From positions 100,189,001 to 100,253,000 of the forward strand of contig CM032228.1 in NCBI GenBank assembly GCA_019009955.1: a stretch of DNA of 64,000 bases, written 5' to 3'. The notes under the pieces are model-generated. The model was not told where the DNA came from and did no database searches. It worked only from the letters and a program-made list of their open reading frames with translations. This document shows positions 47,461 through 58,925 of this stretch, piece after piece (the first letter of the stretch is position 1; the number at the start of each line of letters is the position of its first letter). The stretch comes from Riptortus pedestris (taxonomy: Eukaryota; Arthropoda; Insecta; Hemiptera; Alydidae). The position numbers and the translations under genes were made by a program.

Positions 47461-48473
47461 CGGACCCGGAAGAGAGGGTACGGCAATTAACAACTCAAAA
47501 TAACTATTCTTCTAATAGCTTTCTTGGGCCCAATATTCAAATATTCTGCACATTTCATTGGTAACAGTCACCTACATAAAATCAATTTCTACGTAGAGTT
47601 TATTGTATAATGCTCTATATTTTCGTGCGCTATTTATCACCTCTTAAGTGGCCACGGCCATTCCATTAGTTATGAAGTACTCGTACCGTTGAAAAGAACC
47701 ACCCCTCAATCAATCAACTCACTCAATGGCTTTTCCTGTGCGGAAGGTTCATCTAAACGAATTTTGAGGGCAATTAAATCCCCCAAAAATATTGAGGTAC
47801 TCCAAAAATGAGAGCACTTGGTAATCAAAAAATAGAATGCAATATGCCGATGAAGAAAACTATATTGTGTAAATAACTGATCAATTGAATTGTAAAACGA
47901 CAAGCACCTAGAAACTGGTGAATGAAATAAATGGACTTTAACTGAATCGAAAAGTATTATCATAAATATTAGAAAGAAAAAGCATGGGGCAAGGGCTCTT
48001 ATCTAGTAGGCGGCACGAATACCAATCTAATTGATCAGAACTAAATCGATAAGAATAGAGAATGAGGCCAAAGGGTTCGTGAATTGTTCATCAACCTTCT
48101 TTTGACCCTAATAGTGGCCCACTTAGAATCAAAACAGAAATGCTAAATAGGACATAGTGCTTAGATTTGTCAAGTTTTGTTATAAAAAGTTCAGTTGAAA
48201 TCCAATACATTGATTCAGCGTTAATGAAATCCTCTAAAATGTTTTCCACTTCAAATTACCGGAAGAGGAAAAATAAGGGGCTTAAACTGAGCTCCAAATT
48301 TGATAAATTAATATCTGAAATAACTTGTTTATACATATTTATCCTTTTAAAGATTGATGATATTTAACAAGATTTTTTTAAATTATTAAAAAATAACGTA
48401 GTACAATTGTTTTTCTATACATTTTTCTTTGATTTTAATAGTCATTACGTCATTTGTTATATTGTAATTTCAT
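47461..48473. other. Gene-free region between HINE-L copies
   Basis: No recognisable repeat or exon. ORFs of 85 codons or fewer have no motif. Confidence 0.45.
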
Positions 48474-49107
48474 TTAGCAGATTTCCCTCAACGGAAATTA
48501 GCTATTAAGGTCGTAGTCATGACGCGATTTTCGAAAACCTTCTTTAAATGTCCATCGATCCTACCCAGGAGATGACGAAAATGAGGTCCGTTCAAAAGTA
48601 TATGTATAAACATTTGTCTGTTAATGCTCTAGCAGTCGCAATTTTTGTTTGATCGTTACCAAACTCGATATTTAATCGTTTTATGTAAAAAGATAGATCA
48701 AGTTCGTTAATGGCTGAAATCGGAACAGTGGGAGGGTGGGGTTTAGAGGAGGGATTTTCTACAATTCGAAATATCTCCGTTACTATACATTGGATCGAAA
48801 CCTGTATAGAACCAATCTTACTGCAAATTACATTTACTATAAATATTGTTATGCACATTTATTTTCTATCTTGAATATTAACCGAGATATGTATATTTTC
48901 ATTAAATGTGTGTGGACAAGATCGGGTGATGACGGTTCTATTCGTGACTCCTCCGAAAGCTAGTTCAGCCGTTTCCGTAACTGTTCGGCTCTCGTGAAAT
49001 TGGTTTAAAGACTCGTTACTACTACTGTTACTAGTATGCATATTTCTACATTGTAAAACTTCACGTGGGAAATCAGCTTAGTTTAAGCAGCCCCAGCGTG
49101 ACCGACT
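48474..49107 (-). mobile_element. HINE-L, complete copy
   Basis: TTAGCAGATTTCCCTCAACG hairpin, 3' module, almost no microsatellite (TATATGTATAAACA), GCTCTAGCAGTCGC box, core and 5' module (CACGTGGGAAATCAGCTTAG, AGCAGCCCCAGCGTGACCG). Confidence 0.85.
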
Positions 49108-49209
49108 TTTTTAAAGTGTCATGACGAAACATCTGTCGTCCAGGGTTATTTGCAAGTCTTCTTTGCAGGGTACTTAGAAAGGAAGCAATAGATAACATCA
49201 GTTCAGGTA

Positions 49210-49285
49210 GGGTATTTAGCTATGTCTCATGTGGCATATCTACACGTACAAAATTTACTTAGACTACGCAACCCTTGCATGAGAG
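49210..49285 (-). mobile_element. HINE-L 5'-module remnant
   Basis: Decayed AAAATTTACTTAGACTACGC and AACCCTTGCATGAGAGA resemble the end of a minus-strand copy. Confidence 0.4.
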
Positions 49286-49499
49286 AGATTTTTGTTTTAC
49301 TACATTTTTGGAGAACGGAAGGGATGAGTTTTGAGTCAAATTATTCGATATTTCTGGCATAATCGTGAATTTACAGTAATCTGTCGTAACAAGTCAAAAT
49401 AGTTTCCGCAATTATTTGAAAATTGCTCCAAGTATATTTATTTATGTATATTTATAATTTTTTGTTTTAAAAAGAAATTTGTTAAATGAACTTACTATG

Positions 49500-49760
49500 A
49501 ATGATAGAGAGATAGAATGAGGAGGAGTAAAGGAGAGTTCATTAAAGAGAGTAGGCAATGGAAAGTGAAGAGGTAGAAGGGCTGCCGGCTGGTAGTAGTG
49601 TGAAATCCAGATCCCTCTCCAAATTACTCAGTCAAAGGATTGTCCCACTCACTACCTTCTCCATTCACCACTACCTCTTACTCGACCTACTACCTACAAA
49701 CTCTCAATCTATAGGGCCTCGCATTACCAAATATGATTTTTCAAAGGATATAATACCAGC
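49500..49760. other. Purine-to-pyrimidine GC island 13
   Basis: GAATGAGGAGGAGTAAAGGAG and GGAAAGTGAAGAGG left; CCCACTCACTACCTTCTCC right; switch near 49610. Confidence 0.65.
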
Positions 49761-50057
49761 TAATAACGAAAATAATTTTTTTATTTCCAAACCGTATGTT
49801 TATCCATCATTCTGAAAAACGTTTTAATGCTTTGATTACTTAGAGGAGAGTAATCATATGCAACTGTTCTTTAATCAAGTTTGTGACTAGGAAATTCAAA
49901 CAGTACAAAACTGCTTTAAGGTGTTTAAACATTCTACTTCATAATTTGTAATCTATTGAGACAAAAATCGTATGTTGTAGAATGCATCATCAGTTGGTTA
50001 AGCATTTCATTAATAAAATTCCCACGCCTAATTGGTTTACATCAATCTAAAAAATAA

Positions 50058-50120
50058 AAAAAGTCCGTCACCCAGTTGTAAACTAGGCAGATTTCCCACA
50101 AGCTGATATATGACGCGCTG
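50058..50120 (+). mobile_element. HINE-L 5'-end fragment
   Basis: AAGTCCGTCACCCAG, then AAACTAGGCAGATTTCCCAC, with the remainder lost or unrecognisable. A weak core-like G-run (50391-50397) follows at a distance. Confidence 0.55.
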
Positions 50121-52183
50121 ATGATCTCAACTTGTCATTTATTCTCTTCTCTACTCCTCCCTCAGTACGAAGTCTATGTAAACAGTAATAGAAATACAAA
50201 TTGGATGTGAGATATTTAGTGGTTCAGTAACTCAAAGTAAACATAGCTGACTAGTTTTGACGTGATGTCTGTACGCCGAAACGCATCTTGCATATCTCAG
50301 GAACTGTGTGCCTAACAATTTATTTCATATTTGGAATTGTATTGAGCGCACCTCCTCTTTTGATAGAAATCTACCAAGGAGACAGTTCTGTGGGGGGGTT
50401 TAGAAGAGGTCGAAAATGAAAAAATAAATAAATTCCTCCGTAAGAGATACAAAATACTAAATGCCCTATTTGTTTACCATGAACAGATCTATAAATTATG
50501 TTCTATGATATTTTTCGATTCAATGCGTTGGAATGCAGATATCATATTTGTTTATATCATTGAATAATAGGGTACGAGGAAGACAGAGGGTGCCTTTATC
50601 AAAATTGTTTTTGTTTCCTTTATCTCTGTAACGGGATGTGCACCCCAGGAAGTACCGTATTTTCCTCATTTGTCGTCAGAGCGCATATTTCCCTATCATC
50701 CAATCAAAGACAATGTCTTCAAACCGCAATAGGCACATGACCCTACATACATTTATAGCTATATTAATTACCCTTGAACTCAGGAGCGAAAAAAGAAATT
50801 CGTTATTTTTTATTTATTTCGCTACTTAAAGATGGCCTATGCTTTTATGTGCATACATACAAACAATTCGAAATGGGGGTTAATAGATGGTTTGAAATAA
50901 AGTAAATAGCACAGGACTCAAATCGAAGCTGATGGACAAAGGCAAATGAACGAAAAGGTTTAGAAGAGAGTTCGAACAATTGTAAATGCTATTGGCTAAG
51001 TTCAAGTGTCGGCTACTACCTCATGTTTGTCACGCATGACAGGAGGTGCGATAAGGTGTAGTACACACAATAGCTAATCCGAGTCATTAGTAATCTGGGC
51101 TATTATGGGAAGGTTCTCTAAAACTTGGGTTGTGTTCTCTACAATGTTGTTTAATTCTTCTATATTTACTAGTTGATTAGTTCGTGTCTACATGAACTTC
51201 CTTCATGTCTACTTTATATAGTACTGTCATAACACGTACTATACTAGATAAACCTAAGGATATCCCGCAGTTTCTGAGAGTACGATACCTTGAATTACGC
51301 AGAGTGGCTCGAAACCCATGCTTTCATGAACAAGATTTATTAGATGATAGGGTTCTTAAAGGTAGCTTGGGTCCCGTAGCAATCGTATTACAAGTCAGAA
51401 TTAACTGCCTGGCCGTCAAATATATCCCCTAAAATATTAAATCCTTTTGCAGTTCTGGCCACAGGTTGAAGGTTCAGGTAGGTCCAATAAATACGAATCG
51501 TAGGTGTAATGATAGATTAAATGGAAGTGCATTCGATGGGGATGGAATCCAGTCTCTTACATTCAAAAGAGGTTCATTCCTTCCCACCCCTGCCCTCCGA
51601 TTTAAAAATAGATTCTTAAATGTTATCTATAAATAAGTACACCATAATAGGCCAGGGCTGGGTTATCTATCAGGCGCGCGCATTGAATTTTCCAATGCAC
51701 GTATTGAAATGAATATGCTTATTACAAAAACAGCTAACCACCAGCTGCATGTACTGTAGGTTTTCCCCTGGATCCTCAAAAATATAAATAATTTTTGCAG
51801 AATTTAAAAGGTACGTAATGCCAACTATGTTAAGCAAATTTCTATAAAATATTCAATTTCCCGTACACTCTTGAAAAATAGTAGAATAATGGTATTTGAA
51901 TAAGAAAATAACAGATTAAAGTAATGAATTCTGGCTACCAGAATTAGGTTAAATAATGGTTAGATGTAATTAAGTCTATATTAGAAATTGGGGTTTAGAT
52001 CAATACCACCTAATTCGGTTGTCCTTAAACTCACATCTGAAAGAAAAAAAGCGTATTCATAATTAAACTGTAATTACTCCCCATTCCTAAAATAGCACAA
52101 AAAGCGTGTTATATTTAACTTACTACCAACTTAGCTTAAGAAAAGAATTATATATTTGGAATTCTTGACCACTAAAAACGTTC
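50121..52183. other. Gene-free region
   Basis: It holds weak HINE-L-like core traces near 50390-50560 and a 75-codon ORF (51205-51432, +) without family features. Otherwise nothing is recognised. Confidence 0.4.
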
Positions 52184-52595
52184 GTCACCCAGTGTTAACT
52201 AAGCAGATTTCCCACGTGGGCCACGTATTCAAAAAAAAAAAAAAAAAAGTAGATTTCTCGGTTACTTATCAAGCTAATAAAAAATATACATAACAACATT
52301 TATAGGTAATTAAAATTGCTTTATACACTTTTTCGATCCGGCGTATAATAACGAAGATACTTCGAATTTACGAAATTCTCCCCTCTAATCCCCCCCCCCC
52401 CATAGTCCGTTTTCAGCCGTTAAATACAAAATTTGGTATTTAAGCTTTAAATACGACGTTTCATGATATATTGGCTTATTTTTAACGTGCAATGACTAAT
52501 AGTGGAGGTTTACTGAAGGCTGGAAATTAAAATTTGTTTTCTAAAATTGCGCTAGGAATACTACCTCAATAGGTGATTTCCTTTAAGCCTTCTAT
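52184..52595 (+). mobile_element. HINE-L short copy without microsatellite
   Basis: 5' end CGTTCGTCACCCAG, AAGCAGATTTCCCACGTGGG, an A-run, core (TTTTCGATCCGGCGTATAAT) and C-run (52389-52401), then a jump to a decayed 3' end (ACTACCTCAATAGGTGATTT). Confidence 0.68.
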
Positions 52596-52909
52596 GCTCT
52601 CTTCTATATTCGTAAGGTCGTGAGAGCAATAGTTTAAAGAGTTGACGAAACAGAAATCTGGTTCAGTAAATCTTAAGGGGCGTTTTTTTATTGTATCGAG
52701 GCTTGAATTTTCACGTTAGTCCAGTATTTATGCTCTTGTAGCTACATTCAAATTTAAATGCTCCACTCATGTCCTATATTTCCTTAATTTTAAATGGCAT
52801 TGTTCAAAGTGTGTTTCGTGACCGTTTCGCTTAATGTGTGGCATGTTTTTATTATTACTGTTCTTATTCTTGAGTGAGTCTTTTTCGCAATTTAGATCCA
52901 AGTTTTTTT

Positions 52910-52910
<1 letters not shown>

Positions 52911-52957
<47 letters not shown>
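52911..52957. repeat. Poly-T tract (47 bp)
   Basis: Uninterrupted T run, continuing an eight-base T run after a single G. It could be the poly-A tail of a minus-strand retroposed sequence, but no such body is recognised to its left. Confidence 0.9.
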
Positions 52958-52959
<2 letters not shown>

Positions 52960-53259
52960 TTTTTTGTACACATACATTGTGTATAAATTTATGAATCAGT
53001 AAAAACGGACCTGAACAAATGTTTCATCAACAAGCATTACGTGACATGTGAGAATGGCATAAGCATGTGATGATTTTTAATTCTCAGAGGACCAACCATA
53101 GTTTTAAAAGTTAAAATAGCCATAGTGGAAAATTATACATATGCCACCAACATTTCTTTTCACGATTTAAGGTAAGTAGTTATACGTGTTAAATTAGAGA
53201 ATTGAATAATTCGCTACGGGAACGAAAAATTAACATTTTTAATTAAATTGTGAAAAAAT

Positions 53260-53450
53260 GTTTTTACTGATAAATGGTGAAATAGTGGAGTAAGTAATGA
53301 GAAGTGGACGATAGAGCGGAGGGAGGAACTGCGTAGCCCAATAACCCCCAGGACCTCGGATCGATAAAGCAGCCCTGTTATACACACTCTCACCCTCCCT
53401 AGCACCAACTCCCAGCCCGTTCTTACCCACCCCACTATACTAAAATAGTC
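53260..53450. other. Purine-to-pyrimidine GC island 14
   Basis: GATAGAGCGGAGGGAGGAAC left; CACACTCTCACCCTCCCTAG and CCACCCCAC right; switch near 53335. Confidence 0.65.
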
Positions 53451-53898
53451 ATTTTAAAACTAATTTCACAGCATTTATCCCGAACCTAAGGATAATCAAT
53501 AGACCAAAACTGACGAATTTAAATACACAATCGTGAGTTTTGCAATAGATAAATTACATACTGGTAACAGCAACCACCTGCCCGCGGTAAGGTTTGATCG
53601 CGCCCGCGAGGCGTTTTGAAAAACCCAATTAAACAAAAATATTACACTACTTACTCCAAATGAGGAAGATGAGGAGAGATTTGCGTATTTTGCAGTACTT
53701 ATAAATGCGAACAGTTCTTTTCATTAATGAACGTTAATAAATCAAAACATCGTACCAGGCTGACTGACGATAATTTGGAAAATTCTTTTCGTCTTTGTTC
53801 AGTGAAATTAATCCAAACATCGATGGATTAGTTTCCTAAATTCAAGCTCATTGATCTCGGTGTCGCTATTTAACTTTCGTTGTTTGTAATAATTCAAT

Positions 53899-55896
53899 TG
53901 GCACAATATTTTGACATTTACCCGTCACAGTGTTTAGGGTTAATACCCGTTGTTGGGATTTGTTAATAATAAAATTAATTTTTTATGTAAGTCTTCACGG
54001 TATTCCAAATTGTCATATTTCCCGTCCCCTGTGCATTATGCATAGATTTCAGCTATTAAGGACAAAATATTAACATTGATTTGAATTAATTTTTCCAGCT
54101 GAGGTACCTGATAGTTCAAATAGGAATGAATTGTTGAGCATATCAATATTTCAACGCAAATTACTTGCTCCACACATTGTTCCTGGAGAAATGTATAACA
54201 AAAAAAAAAGTTAATCTAATTAACAAAGTAAACAACTTTTGTTATGTGCATGTTTGTCGAAAAACCAATAGACAATGAAATATCGCGAATTTTTATTTCA
54301 GGCCTCCCTTATAACCCCCACTCCCGTTCTAACCTAAACATTTTAATATAGCTTATAATCATGGAAGAATTAATGCTAATTGACATACCGAGTTTTGTTA
54401 AATTCGGTTCAATCGTTAGCGCCCAATAAAATAGTTAACTACCGCTTTAGTTTATAGTGCATATCTCGTTTATACATTGTTAAAAGACAAAAATGAATAT
54501 CACAAAAGTTACTCTAAATAACAAAATAAACAACTTTTGTTATGTTCATATTTGCCGAAAAACGAATAGAAAACGAAATACCGCTATTTTAAATTCAGGC
54601 CTCCCCTAGAACCCCCACTCCTGCCCGTCCTTAGAAATGTTGGTATGGCTTATTATAATGAAAACGTTAGTGCTAATGCACATACCGAGTTTTATTTAGT
54701 TCGGTTGAGTCTTTTGTCCCAAATAAAATAGTTCACTTCCGCTATATGTTTTAGCTTATAACTTACTAGCTCAGATACCCGGCTTCGCTCGGGAATTCAT
54801 TTGAGGCTGGATGGTGATGGTATTTATTTGGCAAGGCTTTACTTTGCACAATATTTTGACATTTACCCGTCCCAGTGTTTAGGGTTATTACCCGTCGTTT
54901 CTGTGGATTTGTTAATAATAAAATTTGTAAATTCAGGCCTCCCTTATAACCCCCACTCCTGCCCGTCCCTAGAAATGATAGTATGACTTTATATAAGGAT
55001 GGCGTTAGTGCTAACTCACATACCGAGTTTGGTTTAGTTCAGTTGAGTTTTTTGTGCCAAATAAAACTGTTGACTCCCGCTATAATTTTTAGCGTATAAG
55101 TCATTTATACTTAGGTATAAGACAAAAGTGCATATAACAAAAGTTACTCTAAATAACAAAATAAACAACTTTTGTTATGTGCATATTTGCCAAAAAAGCT
55201 ATACGAAACGAAATATCGCTATTTTTAATTTCAGCCCTCCCTCATAACCCCCACTCCTGTTCATCTCAGAGAATGTTAACATAGCCTAAAGTCTAAGTTG
55301 GGTTAGTAGTAATATACATACCAAGTTTCATAAAATTCGGTTCAGCCGTTTATGCGTGAAAAGGTAACAAACAAACAGACACGAAAGAAACAAAATGCAA
55401 TTATGGTGTCTATGACATGTGAAACGAAAAGTTACCGAGAAATTTTGCGAAAAAAAATCAATGTACAGACAGAGGTTACAATTTTATATATATATAGATT
55501 TATACTTCGGTATAGGACAAAAGTGCATATAACAAAAGTTACTCTAAATAACAAAATAAACAACTTTTGTTATGTTCATATTTGCCGAAAAACCAATAGG
55601 AAAGTAAATATCCCTATTTTTAATTTCAGGCTTCCCTTATAACCCCCACTCCTGTTCGTCTCAGAGGATATTAATATAGCCTAAAGTCTAAGTTGGGTTA
55701 GTAGTAATATACATATTAAGTTTCATCAAATTCGGTTCAGCCGTTTATGCGTGAAAAGGTAACAAACAAACACACACGAAAGAAACAAAATGCAGTTATG
55801 GTGTCTATGACATGTGAAACGAAAAGTTATCTTGAAAATTCGCGAAAAAAATCAATGTACAGACAGAGGTTACAATTTTATATATATATATATAGA
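53899..55896 (-). mobile_element. Older Helitron, 3'-truncated, containing a nested Helitron
   Basis: The minus-strand 5' end is TC at 55896-55895 after a (TA)n run. At the other side the family sequence starts abruptly at about 53899 (GGCACAATATTTTGACATTT), so the hairpin and CTAG are lost. It is interrupted at 54766-55498 by a second Helitron; removing that insert restores the repeat unit exactly (ATAACTTA then TTTATACTTCGG). Its 5' end lies 26 bp from the TFAP4-like exon, in the intron. Confidence 0.8.
54766..55498 (-). mobile_element. Nested short Helitron (733 bp)
   Basis: It has complete minus-strand ends: hairpin GAGCGAAGCCGGG with CTAG at 54769-54766 preceded on + by A (54765), and TC at 55498-55497 followed on + by T (55499). 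It is inserted between A and T within the older Helitron. It carries essentially one internal unit and is the shortest complete copy in the window, so it is a useful guide to the minimal element. Confidence 0.88.
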
Positions 55897-55922
55897 TATA
55901 TAAACTATGCCTGGTGACTCAC

Positions 55923-56124
55923 CTTGCTCAGCTTTTCACCTTCATGGTGAGGTAGGAGAGTCCGAAGAGATTGAAATCCAGCGTTGATGCTTTGCATCCG
56001 CCGTCGTTCGTTCGAATTGGCGATCTCCCGGCGGATCCTCTTTTCCTGCTCCATTCCGCCGGGGATTGCATTCGCCTGGTGTACTCGCGTGTTCACAGGC
56101 GACTCGGATCTCTCCGTCGTCAAA
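55923..56124 (-). CDS. crp: Internal exon of TFAP4/AP-4-like bHLH transcription factor (cropped)
   Basis: This exon encodes the DNA-binding half of a basic helix-loop-helix factor of the TFAP4 (AP-4; Drosophila cropped) family, nuclear proteins that bind CAGCTG E-boxes as dimers. On the minus strand an acceptor (TTGTTTCAG) precedes 202 nt and a donor (AAG then GTGAGT) follows. The first base completes the previous codon and the exon ends on a codon boundary, giving 67 complete codons. Residues 25-47 form the basic region, including RIRREIANSNERRRMQSIN with the E-box-contacting Glu and Arg. Residues 48-58 (AGFQSLRTLLP) are helix 1, and HHEGEKLSK starts the loop. The residues before 24 are weakly constrained linker. 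The exon stops before helix 2 and the leucine zippers, which must lie on later exons at lower coordinates or outside the window; I did not find them. A Helitron ends 26 bp away, inside the downstream intron. Family identification is strong; the orthology name is inferred. Confidence 0.93.
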
Positions 56125-56199
56125 CTGAAACAATACAAATCCATGCCTTCAAATTATATAAAACGATTATAAAAATTATATAAGTCTCTGCAATGATTT

Positions 56200-56940
56200 T
56201 ATTCAATTGTTTTTTCACGAAATAAAGGCCTATTGACCATGCAGGATCTTGGGATTTTGTATTTTTTTTTTAGTTTTCAGAATCCAAGTAAATGACGTCA
56301 AATTCTACTCCCATTCATTTCACATCAGCCATAGGCCGATATATCAGTGAGCGTTTTATTTCAAGCTTAAATAGAAGAAAAAGAAATAGAAGGGGGGGGG
56401 ATAATCAATCTTCTAGCAAATTTAGTTTTCTACGATTGCTATTGTAAATTTTTTGTTTTCACTAACTCGAATATTATCAGATATTTGCCAGTTTAAGCGT
56501 TCAGTATTCTGTAGACTCCCTCTTCTACTATATTTGATTTTCACTTATAGTACCCGAGCCACTAAACATCTTATCTTCAATTTAAAGTCCCAAAAGGCTT
56601 CTTCATTACAAATTACAGCACTAGCTTTAGTAAATTGTTATCAATAAAATTAATGTTATATTCAGATATATTTCATAGAACTAGAAAAGGGTGGCAACCT
56701 GTAGATAACCCGCCCCGATTAGCCATAGTAGCATAAAGTGGACGTAAATAATAACAAACATATTTCATTAATTGCTTGTCTTTCTGGTCTATCTATTCAG
56801 CGCTAGGCTGGCCAGTTTGTTTACACTTCGGCCGCTTTCTGGTGTACAGATTATTAACTTGTATTGTAAATTGACTGAAAAATTTCTCATTACCGTTTTT
56901 ATTTATTCAGTTAACAATCGCGGTATTGTTGCCTGTATAT
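56200..56940 (-). mobile_element. Old HINE-L, left part (split by the LINE)
   Basis: Core (TTCTACTCCCATTCATTTCAC) and long 5' region (CATTACCGTTTTTATTTATTC) up to the LINE target duplication. The 3' module and hairpin are missing toward the TFAP4-like exon. It continues at 58926-59001. Confidence 0.65.
56680..56757 (+). mobile_element. SINE body fragment
   Basis: CTAGAAAAGGGTGGCAACCT through AAAGTGGACGTAAATAATAA matches the 3' body of the SINE at 58409-58648; the tRNA head is missing. It lies in the old HINE-L. Confidence 0.75.
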
Positions 56941-57280
56941 AATAATAATGTATGTTTATTTTGAAATTTGAAATAATTTACATGTTAAATATACAATTAA
57001 GTTATCATAATAATTTCTTTCCTTATACTATATATAACATATATAAACATGGACTCATAAGTCCGTCTGTTGAGCTCGTCCATTATTTACTAAATTATTA
57101 ATCAGCATGATTGATTATTGCTAATAGACATATAAACATAATATTACAATATTCTAAATAAAACAAATAAGCTTTAATAAGAATTCTATCTTTAAAAAAC
57201 AACAAAAAATAAATAAAATAAACTAATTATTAATAATTATTTACAAAGAAAGAGAAGAAAAGAAATAATAAATAGAAAAC

Positions 57281-57726
57281 TTATCCATTATACTCAGCTA
57301 CTAATAACTTCCTATAACTCTGTGCAACACATAGATATTTATGAAGGGCCTGCCAGTCTTTGCCATTCAAAAACAAAATAAATTCATTTTGGCTAAATAT
57401 TGATGAACCAAGGAACTGTTTTCTAAATTCACTAAGCACTGGGCATACTGCTATAAAATGATATGTATTTTCTAATTCATTCATATTACATAAGGAGCAT
57501 AACCATTGGCCTTCAGTTCTACATACTGAATAATTCAGATTTAACATTTCCCCCCTTGCTTTCATTATAAGGCTTGTGAAATGTAAACTATTATTGCTGT
57601 TCAAATAACTATTGTTACCTAAAATTATATTGAGATTCTTGTAATTAGAGTGAAATCTATAATGATTTGCCTTTCCCAACAATTCTTCAATAAATTGCAA
57701 CCTTAATTTTTCCAATATTATTTCTA
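57281..57726 (-). pseudogene. C-terminal end of LINE ORF2, zinc-knuckle region
   Basis: About 148 open codons remain from the young HINE-L junction to the stop. The last third holds CSLCNMNELENTYHFIAVC, a C-x2-C-x9-H-x4-C zinc knuckle followed by P and an Arg-containing segment. This is the pattern that follows the reverse transcriptase in many LINE ORF2 proteins. The reading frame is intact but there is no methionine start. The upstream part of the same ORF lies beyond the inserted HINE-L at 58786-58925. No reverse transcriptase motif (such as a YxDD box) is present, because the copy is 5' truncated. Confidence 0.75.
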
Positions 57727-58785
57727 TTAGCAGATTTCTCTTAAGGAAAATCAGCTATTGAGGTCGTACTCATGACGCGATTTTCGAAAAAGTTCTTGAA
57801 ATGTCCATCGATCCTACCCAGGAGATGTCGAAAATGAGGTCCGTTCAAAACTATATATATAAATATATATATTTGTCTGTTAACACTCTAGCGGTCGCAA
57901 TTTTTGTTTAATCGTCACCAAACTCGGTATTTAAGGGTTTCATGTAAAAAAGGAAGATCAAGTTCGTTAACGACTGAAATCGGACCAGTGGGAGGGGGGG
58001 GGGTTTAGAGGGGGGATTTTCGAAAAATCTCCGTTATTATGCGTTGGATCGAAAAATTGTATAGAACCAATCTTATTGCAAATTAAATTTACTATAAACA
58101 TTGTTATATACATTTATTCTCTATCTTGAATATTAACCGAGATATTTGCATTTTTATGAAGTCTGTGGTCGGGTATAGTTCGGAATAGATCGGCCATTTC
58201 CGTCGGGTCAGGTGGGAGGCTTCTTCTAACCCGTCGTTCCTAACCTTACCTTACCTTTGTTACTTTGTGTGATTTATGCAAATACGTTCTGTTAATCCGC
58301 CCCCTCCCCTTTCTTTAGTTCTTGGACTACTAAAATTTGAGTTATTGAAATATAAATTATTATTACAATTCAGAAGCCGTTTCAGTTGGGAATTTATTAT
58401 AATTAACTATAATAATTCGGGGCTCAGGTTAGCCATGCGAGTTAAAGCGTTGACCTTTATCTCACATGGTAAACCTAGAGTGGCGAGTTCGATTCTTGCC
58501 TGGGCAAAGGAAATTATTTAGTGACGAAATTCATTAAATAAAATCCTAAAATCCCACCCTGGCTAGAAAAGGGTGGTAACCTGTAGATAACCCGTCCCAA
58601 TTAGCGTAAGTTGCAAAAAGTGGACGTTAAATAATAATAATAATAATAATAATTAACTGAAAGATTTCTCATTGCCGTTTGTATTTAATCACTGTGGTAT
58701 TGTGTTACCAGTATGCAGATTTCTCTATTGTAAAACTTCACAAGGGAAATCTGCTTAGTTTACGCAGCCCCTGCGTGACGGACTT
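57727..58785 (-). mobile_element. Young HINE-L inserted in the LINE ORF, carrying a SINE
   Basis: Complete ends: TTAGCAGATTTCTCTTAAGG hairpin at the left and CGCAGCCCCTGCGTGACGGACTT at the right. Slot is TATATATAAATATATAT, G-run at about 57997. The SINE at 58409-58648 lies in its long 5' region. The LINE reading frame on both sides fixes the likely ends as AAGTCC...CTAA with an A|T target. Confidence 0.88.
58409..58648 (+). mobile_element. tRNA-derived SINE, full-length, with 10-bp TSD
   Basis: Flanked by ATAATTAACT at 58399-58408 and 58649-58658. The head has an A-box-like stretch (TTAGCCATGCGAG) and a B-box/T-arm that folds (GGCGAG-TTCGATT-CTTGCC). The body (TTCATTAAATAAAATCC, CTGGCTAGAAAAGGGTGG, AAAGTGGACGTTAAA) is shared with other copies. 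The tail is (AAT)n. It has internal pol III promoter elements but is not a functional tRNA, since the acceptor and anticodon arms do not fold well. Confidence 0.85.
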
Positions 58786-58925
58786 TTTTCTTATTCATAC
58801 TTCCTTGCTCTTTAATCCAGCTACAATTTACACCCAGATACTCCTGGCTGATATTTTCAATACTCCTAAACCAATTAGCCTGTTCTTCAATTATATGCTC
58901 AGCAATTAATCTGGGCCAATTATGC
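58786..58925 (-). pseudogene. Upstream segment of the same LINE ORF2
   Basis: Minus-strand translation is open for about 46 codons (WPRLIAEHIIEEQANWF at its start, SWIKEQGSMNK at its end) up to the HINE-L junction. Reading across the HINE-L insertion keeps the frame if two of the six A residues at the junction belong to the HINE-L 5' end (AAGTCC). This links the fragment to the ORF at 57281-57726. The 5' edge is the LINE truncation point next to the TSD. Confidence 0.65.

Larger units (their letters stand above)
56941..58925 (-). mobile_element. 5'-truncated non-LTR retrotransposon (LINE), split by a younger element
   Basis: The element lies between an 11-bp target-site duplication, TGCCTGTATAT, at 56930-56940 and 58926-58936. 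Read on the minus strand it starts inside a coding region at 58925, is interrupted by a HINE-L element (57727-58785), resumes to a stop at 57281, and ends with an AT-rich 3' UTR of about 340 bp finishing in a short (ATT)n tail at 56941. The 5' truncation, simple-repeat tail and TSD are hallmarks of target-primed reverse transcription. The preserved coding end carries a CxxC-x9-H-x4-C zinc knuckle, as found at the C terminus of ORF2 in Jockey/I/R1-type LINEs. The (ATT)n tail would suit an I-like element, but the clade is not proven. The host sequence on both sides is an older HINE-L copy. Confidence 0.8.

Noticed and set aside
55905..56183. Plus-strand and alternative-frame ORFs over the bHLH exon
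   Set aside because: They are shadows of the minus-strand TFAP4-like exon, whose frame is fixed by the bHLH residues and both splice sites.
58424..58504. Possible functional tRNA gene
   Set aside because: Only the T-arm and box motifs fit; acceptor and anticodon arms do not pair. It lies at the head of a SINE with body, tail and TSD.
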